This document shows, piece after piece, positions 61,638 to 64,000 of a stretch of 64,000 nt of DNA. The stretch spans positions 1,184,501-1,248,500 of the forward strand of contig NZ_CP034348.1 in the NCBI RefSeq assembly GCF_009762325.1. Direction: 5' to 3'. The notes beneath the pieces are model-generated. The model worked only from the letters and a program-made list of their open reading frames with translations. It made no database searches and was not told the origin of the DNA. The stretch is from Roseovarius faecimaris. Its GTDB lineage: Bacteria > Pseudomonadota > Alphaproteobacteria > Rhodobacterales > Rhodobacteraceae. The position numbers were made by a program, and so were the translations under genes. Position 1 is the first letter of the stretch. Each line of letters opens with the position of its first letter.

Positions 61638-62969
61638 ATGATCGAGCTCTACGAATCTCAACGGGCGATGCGCAACATGCGTCAGGCGGCGATGCAGCGC
61701 GGGGTGATTGCGGTGCTGGATGTGGGCACCTCCAAGATCGCCTGTCTGGTGCTGCGGTTTGACGGGTCCGACCGGCTGGAGGCCGATGGGATCGGCGCGC
61801 TTGCGGGGCAGGCGGGGTTTCGGGTGATCGGTGCCGCCACGACCCGCTCGCGCGGGGTGCGCTATGGCGAAATCGACACGATGCAGGAAACCGAGCGCGC
61901 CATCCGCACGGCGATTCAGGCCGCGCAGAAAATGGCCAATATCCGGGTGGATCATGTGATTGCCTGTTTCTCGGGGGCCGGGCCGCGCAGCTATGGGCTG
62001 GCCGGTCAGGTCGAGCTGGAAGGCCAGGTGGTGACCGAGCAGGATGTGAGCCGCGTGCTGAGCGCCTGCGACGTGCCCGATTACGGGCCGGGCCGGGAGG
62101 TGCTGCATGCGCAACCCGTCAATTTCGCGCTGGATCACCGTTCGGGGCTGAGCGATCCGCGCGGGCAGATCGGGCATGAGCTGAGCACCGATATGCATAT
62201 GCTGACGGTGGATGCGATCGCGGTTCAGAACCTTGCCCATTGTGTGAAGCGCTGTGATCTGGAGCTCGCGGGGCTGGCCAGCTCGGCCTATGTGTCGGGC
62301 ATTTCGGCGCTGGTGGAGGATGAGCAGGAGCTGGGCGCGGCCTGTATCGACCTGGGCGGCGGGTCTGCCGGTGTGTCCATCTTCATGAAAAAGCACATGA
62401 TCTATGCCGATAGCGTGCGCATCGGCGGGGATCATGTGACCTCGGATATTTCCATGGGTCTGCAAATCCCCGCACCCACGGCGGAACGGATCAAGACCTT
62501 CTATGGCGGCGTGGTGGCGACCGGCATGGACGATCGCGAGATGATCGAGATCGAAGCCGATACCGGCGACTGGCACCATGACCGGCGCAGCGTGAGCCGG
62601 GCGGAACTGATCGGCATCATGCGGCCAAGGGTGGAGGAAATCCTCGAAGAGGTTCGCGCGCGGCTGGATGCGGCGGGGTTCGAGCATCTGCCGAGCCAGC
62701 AGATTGTGCTGACCGGCGGCGGCAGCCAGATCCCCGGCCTCGACGGGCTGGCGAGCAAGATCCTGGGTCAGCAGGTGCGCCTTGGCAGGCCGCTGCGCGT
62801 TCATGGGCTGCCGCAGGCGGCGACCGGGCCCGGATTTGCCAGCGCCGTGGGCCTGTGCCTCTTTGCCGCGAATCCCCAGGACGAATGGTGGGACTTCGAA
62901 ATACCGGTCGACAGATACCCTGCGCGCTCGCTGAAACGGGCCGTGAAGTGGTTCAAGGACAACTGGTAA
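61638..62969 (+). CDS. ftsA: cell-division protein FtsA
   Basis: A 443-residue actin-like ATPase that tethers FtsZ to the membrane. VIAVLDVGTSKIACLVLRFD is the phosphate-1 loop; AACIDLGGGSAGVSIFMKKHMIYADSVRIGGDHVTSDI the phosphate-2 loop; QQIVLTGGGSQIPGLDGLASKILG the adenosine motif. The C-terminal amphipathic membrane helix is LKRAVKWFKDNW. Ends the ftsQA pair before the ftsZ leader. Confidence 0.95.
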   Translation: MIELYESQRAMRNMRQAAMQRGVIAVLDVGTSKIACLVLRFDGSDRLEADGIGALAGQAGFRVIGAATTRSRGVRYGEIDTMQETERAIRTAIQAAQKMANIRVDHVIACFSGAGPRSYGLAGQVELEGQVVTEQDVSRVLSACDVPDYGPGREVLHAQPVNFALDHRSGLSDPRGQIGHELSTDMHMLTVDAIAVQNLAHCVKRCDLELAGLASSAYVSGISALVEDEQELGAACIDLGGGSAGVSIFMKKHMIYADSVRIGGDHVTSDISMGLQIPAPTAERIKTFYGGVVATGMDDREMIEIEADTGDWHHDRRSVSRAELIGIMRPRVEEILEEVRARLDAAGFEHLPSQQIVLTGGGSQIPGLDGLASKILGQQVRLGRPLRVHGLPQAATGPGFASAVGLCLFAANPQDEWWDFEIPVDRYPARSLKRAVKWFKDNW

Positions 62970-63146
62970 CCGCAAGATATGGGGATTTTGGCGAAATACC
63001 GCGTATTTGCTGAAAAAAATGGCCATATTTGGTATGAATTTGCCAGTTTTCGGGTGACGTGCGGGAACGGGATGCGTAAGATCACTCCAATTTAGGCAGT
63101 AAACAGGCCTGCGCGGGCGGGCATAACAAGCAGGCGGATGAGGACC
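62970..63146 (+). promoter_or_regulatory. intergenic promoter region of ftsZ
   Basis: 177 bases, more AT-rich than the genes around it. An inverted repeat AAATAC-CGC-GTATTT (62994-63008) is the only clear symmetry. A promoter probably lies here, because ftsZ is usually transcribed separately from ftsA in this group, but I could not fix -35 and -10 boxes. No full CtrA site (TTAA-N7-TTAA) was found. Confidence 0.35.
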
Positions 63147-64000
63147 ATGACTTTGAATCTGACGATGCCAGGCCACGAGGACCTGAAACCCCGGATCACC
63201 GTTTTCGGTGTGGGCGGGGCGGGCGGCAATGCCGTCAACAACATGATCGAAAAAGAGCTGGAGGGCGTCGACTTCGTCGTTGCCAATACCGATGCGCAGG
63301 CGCTGCAGCAAAGCAATGCCCCCAACCGGATCCAGCTTGGTGTGAAAGTCACCGAGGGGCTGGGCGCCGGGGCGCGTCCGTCGGTCGGGGCGGCCGCGGC
63401 TGAGGAGAATATCGAGCAGATCGTCGATCACCTCGCTGGCGCGCATATGTGCTTTATCACCGCCGGTATGGGCGGCGGCACCGGCACGGGCGCGGCGCCG
63501 ATCATCGCGCAGGCCGCGCGGGAGCTGGGCGTTCTGACCGTTGGTGTCGTGACCAAGCCGTTCCAGTTCGAAGGGGCCAAGCGCATGCGCCAGGCCGAGG
63601 AAGGCGTGGAAAGCCTGCAGAAGATGGTCGATACCCTGATCATCATCCCGAACCAGAACCTGTTCCGTCTGGCCAATGAAAAGACCACCTTCACCGAAGC
63701 GTTCAGCATGGCTGATGACGTGCTTTATCAGGGTGTGAAAGGGGTGACCGACCTGATGGTGCGCCCGGGCCTGATCAACCTCGACTTCGCCGATGTCCGC
63801 GCGGTGATGGACGAGATGGGCAAGGCCATGATGGGCACCGGCGAGGACAGCGGCGAAGACCGCGCCATCCAGGCCGCCGAGAAGGCAATCGCCAACCCGC
63901 TTCTGGACGAAATCAGCCTGCGTGGCGCCAAAGGTGTCCTGATCAACATCACCGGCGGGCATGACCTGACGCTGTTTGAACTTGACGAAGCCGCCAACCG
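63147..64000 (+). CDS. ftsZ: cell-division protein FtsZ (3' end beyond window)
   Basis: Tubulin-like GTPase that forms the division ring. 284 codons are present, starting [34 protein letters not shown] is the first nucleotide loop; the tubulin signature [10 protein letters not shown] is around residues 108-118; [22 protein letters not shown] and [17 protein letters not shown] match FtsZ. The frame runs through the right edge without a stop, as expected for a protein of some 500 residues in this group. ATG 63147 follows AGGCGGATGAGGACC. Confidence 0.97.
   Translation, partial: MTLNLTMPGHEDLKPRITVFGVGGAGGNAVNNMIEKELEGVDFVVANTDAQALQQSNAPNRIQLGVKVTEGLGAGARPSVGAAAAEENIEQIVDHLAGAHMCFITAGMGGGTGTGAAPIIAQAARELGVLTVGVVTKPFQFEGAKRMRQAEEGVESLQKMVDTLIIIPNQNLFRLANEKTTFTEAFSMADDVLYQGVKGVTDLMVRPGLINLDFADVRAVMDEMGKAMMGTGEDSGEDRAIQAAEKAIANPLLDEISLRGAKGVLINITGGHDLTLFELDEAAN

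Noticed and set aside
62994..63008. AAATAC-CGC-GTATTT as a CtrA box ahead of ftsZ
   Set aside because: CtrA sites need TTAA-N7-TTAA; this repeat does not match and I found no full site in the gap.
60549..63962. A 1137-residue open frame on the minus strand opposite ddl-ftsQ-ftsA-ftsZ
   Set aside because: It is antisense to four clearly coding genes. Long antisense frames are common in GC-rich genomes because of codon bias; it has no family features and repeats His/Arg/Pro-rich text.
1..64000. tRNA, rRNA, CRISPR arrays, insertion sequences, phage genes
   Set aside because: No tRNA-like cloverleaf, rRNA stretch, spacer-repeat array, transposase or integrase was seen in either strand. The only repeats are the three small families listed.

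Overview
The window is high-GC alphaproteobacterial DNA with dense, overlapping operons. Its gene content points to a marine member of the Roseobacter group (Rhodobacteraceae). It carries anaerobic bacteriochlorophyll genes (bchE, bchJ), DMSP demethylation genes (dmdA, acuI), a PhnM phosphonate enzyme, and small families typical of Rhodobacterales (DUF1150, DUF2484, Hint proteins, RTX proteins). It also carries dispersed palindromic intergenic repeats of Rhodobacterales type.

Layout, left to right. (1) 1-4.5 kb: end of phnM, then bchE-bchJ behind a promoter region with an FnrL-type and a PpsR/CrtJ-type site, a long non-coding stretch holding a structured repeat, and a frameshifted YHS-domain gene. 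(2) 4.6-12.8 kb: purE-purK, YdcH/DUF465, an hsp20-DUF1150 operon behind a sigma-32-like promoter, a FAS1-RTX secreted protein, an acyl-CoA ligase, a sulfotransferase and a Hint protein. (3) 13-22.1 kb, minus strand: a fatty-acid beta-oxidation operon (two MerR regulators, two acyl-CoA dehydrogenases, GST, thiolase, cupin, FadJ-type enzyme). (4) 22.2-33.5 kb: thioesterases, MATE and BT1-type transporters, ArsC-like protein, pyrD, DUF952, a periplasmic nucleotidase, a flavodoxin-like protein, a methyltransferase, DUF6629 and a divergent GAPDH paralogue behind a possible FNR-type site. (5) 33.6-38.6 kb: a DMSP locus: FCD-type GntR regulator, divergent DUF2182-DUF1326-dmdA-acuI, then a GNAT gene. 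(6) 38.8-64 kb: the division and cell-wall cluster mraZ-rsmH-ftsL-ftsI-murE-murF-mraY-murD-ftsW-murG-murC-murB-ddl-ftsQ-ftsA-ftsZ, interrupted by three sets of unrelated genes.

How it fits together. DmdA moves a methyl group from DMSP to tetrahydrofolate. AcuI detoxifies acryloyl-CoA from DMSP-derived acrylate. The acyl-CoA ligase and the large acyl-CoA dehydrogenase belong to families whose members serve fatty-acid or methylmercaptopropionate catabolism. A TGTC-N-GACA operator occurs both at the GntR/dmd divergent promoter and upstream of the acyl-CoA ligase, so these may share a regulon. FNR-type boxes at bchE and perhaps at the GAPDH locus suggest oxygen control.

The most unusual non-coding signals are three repeat families. 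One is an element of about 175 bp present twice (near 3.6 kb and 51.3 kb) with three hairpins, two of which keep their pairing by paired base changes. The second is a short AACAATGAAAG-type repeat at five places, once as an inverted pair forming a large hairpin. The third is a GGTGCGTG/CACGCACC palindrome at three places. All functions were read from sequence and memory of families; no database search was run.
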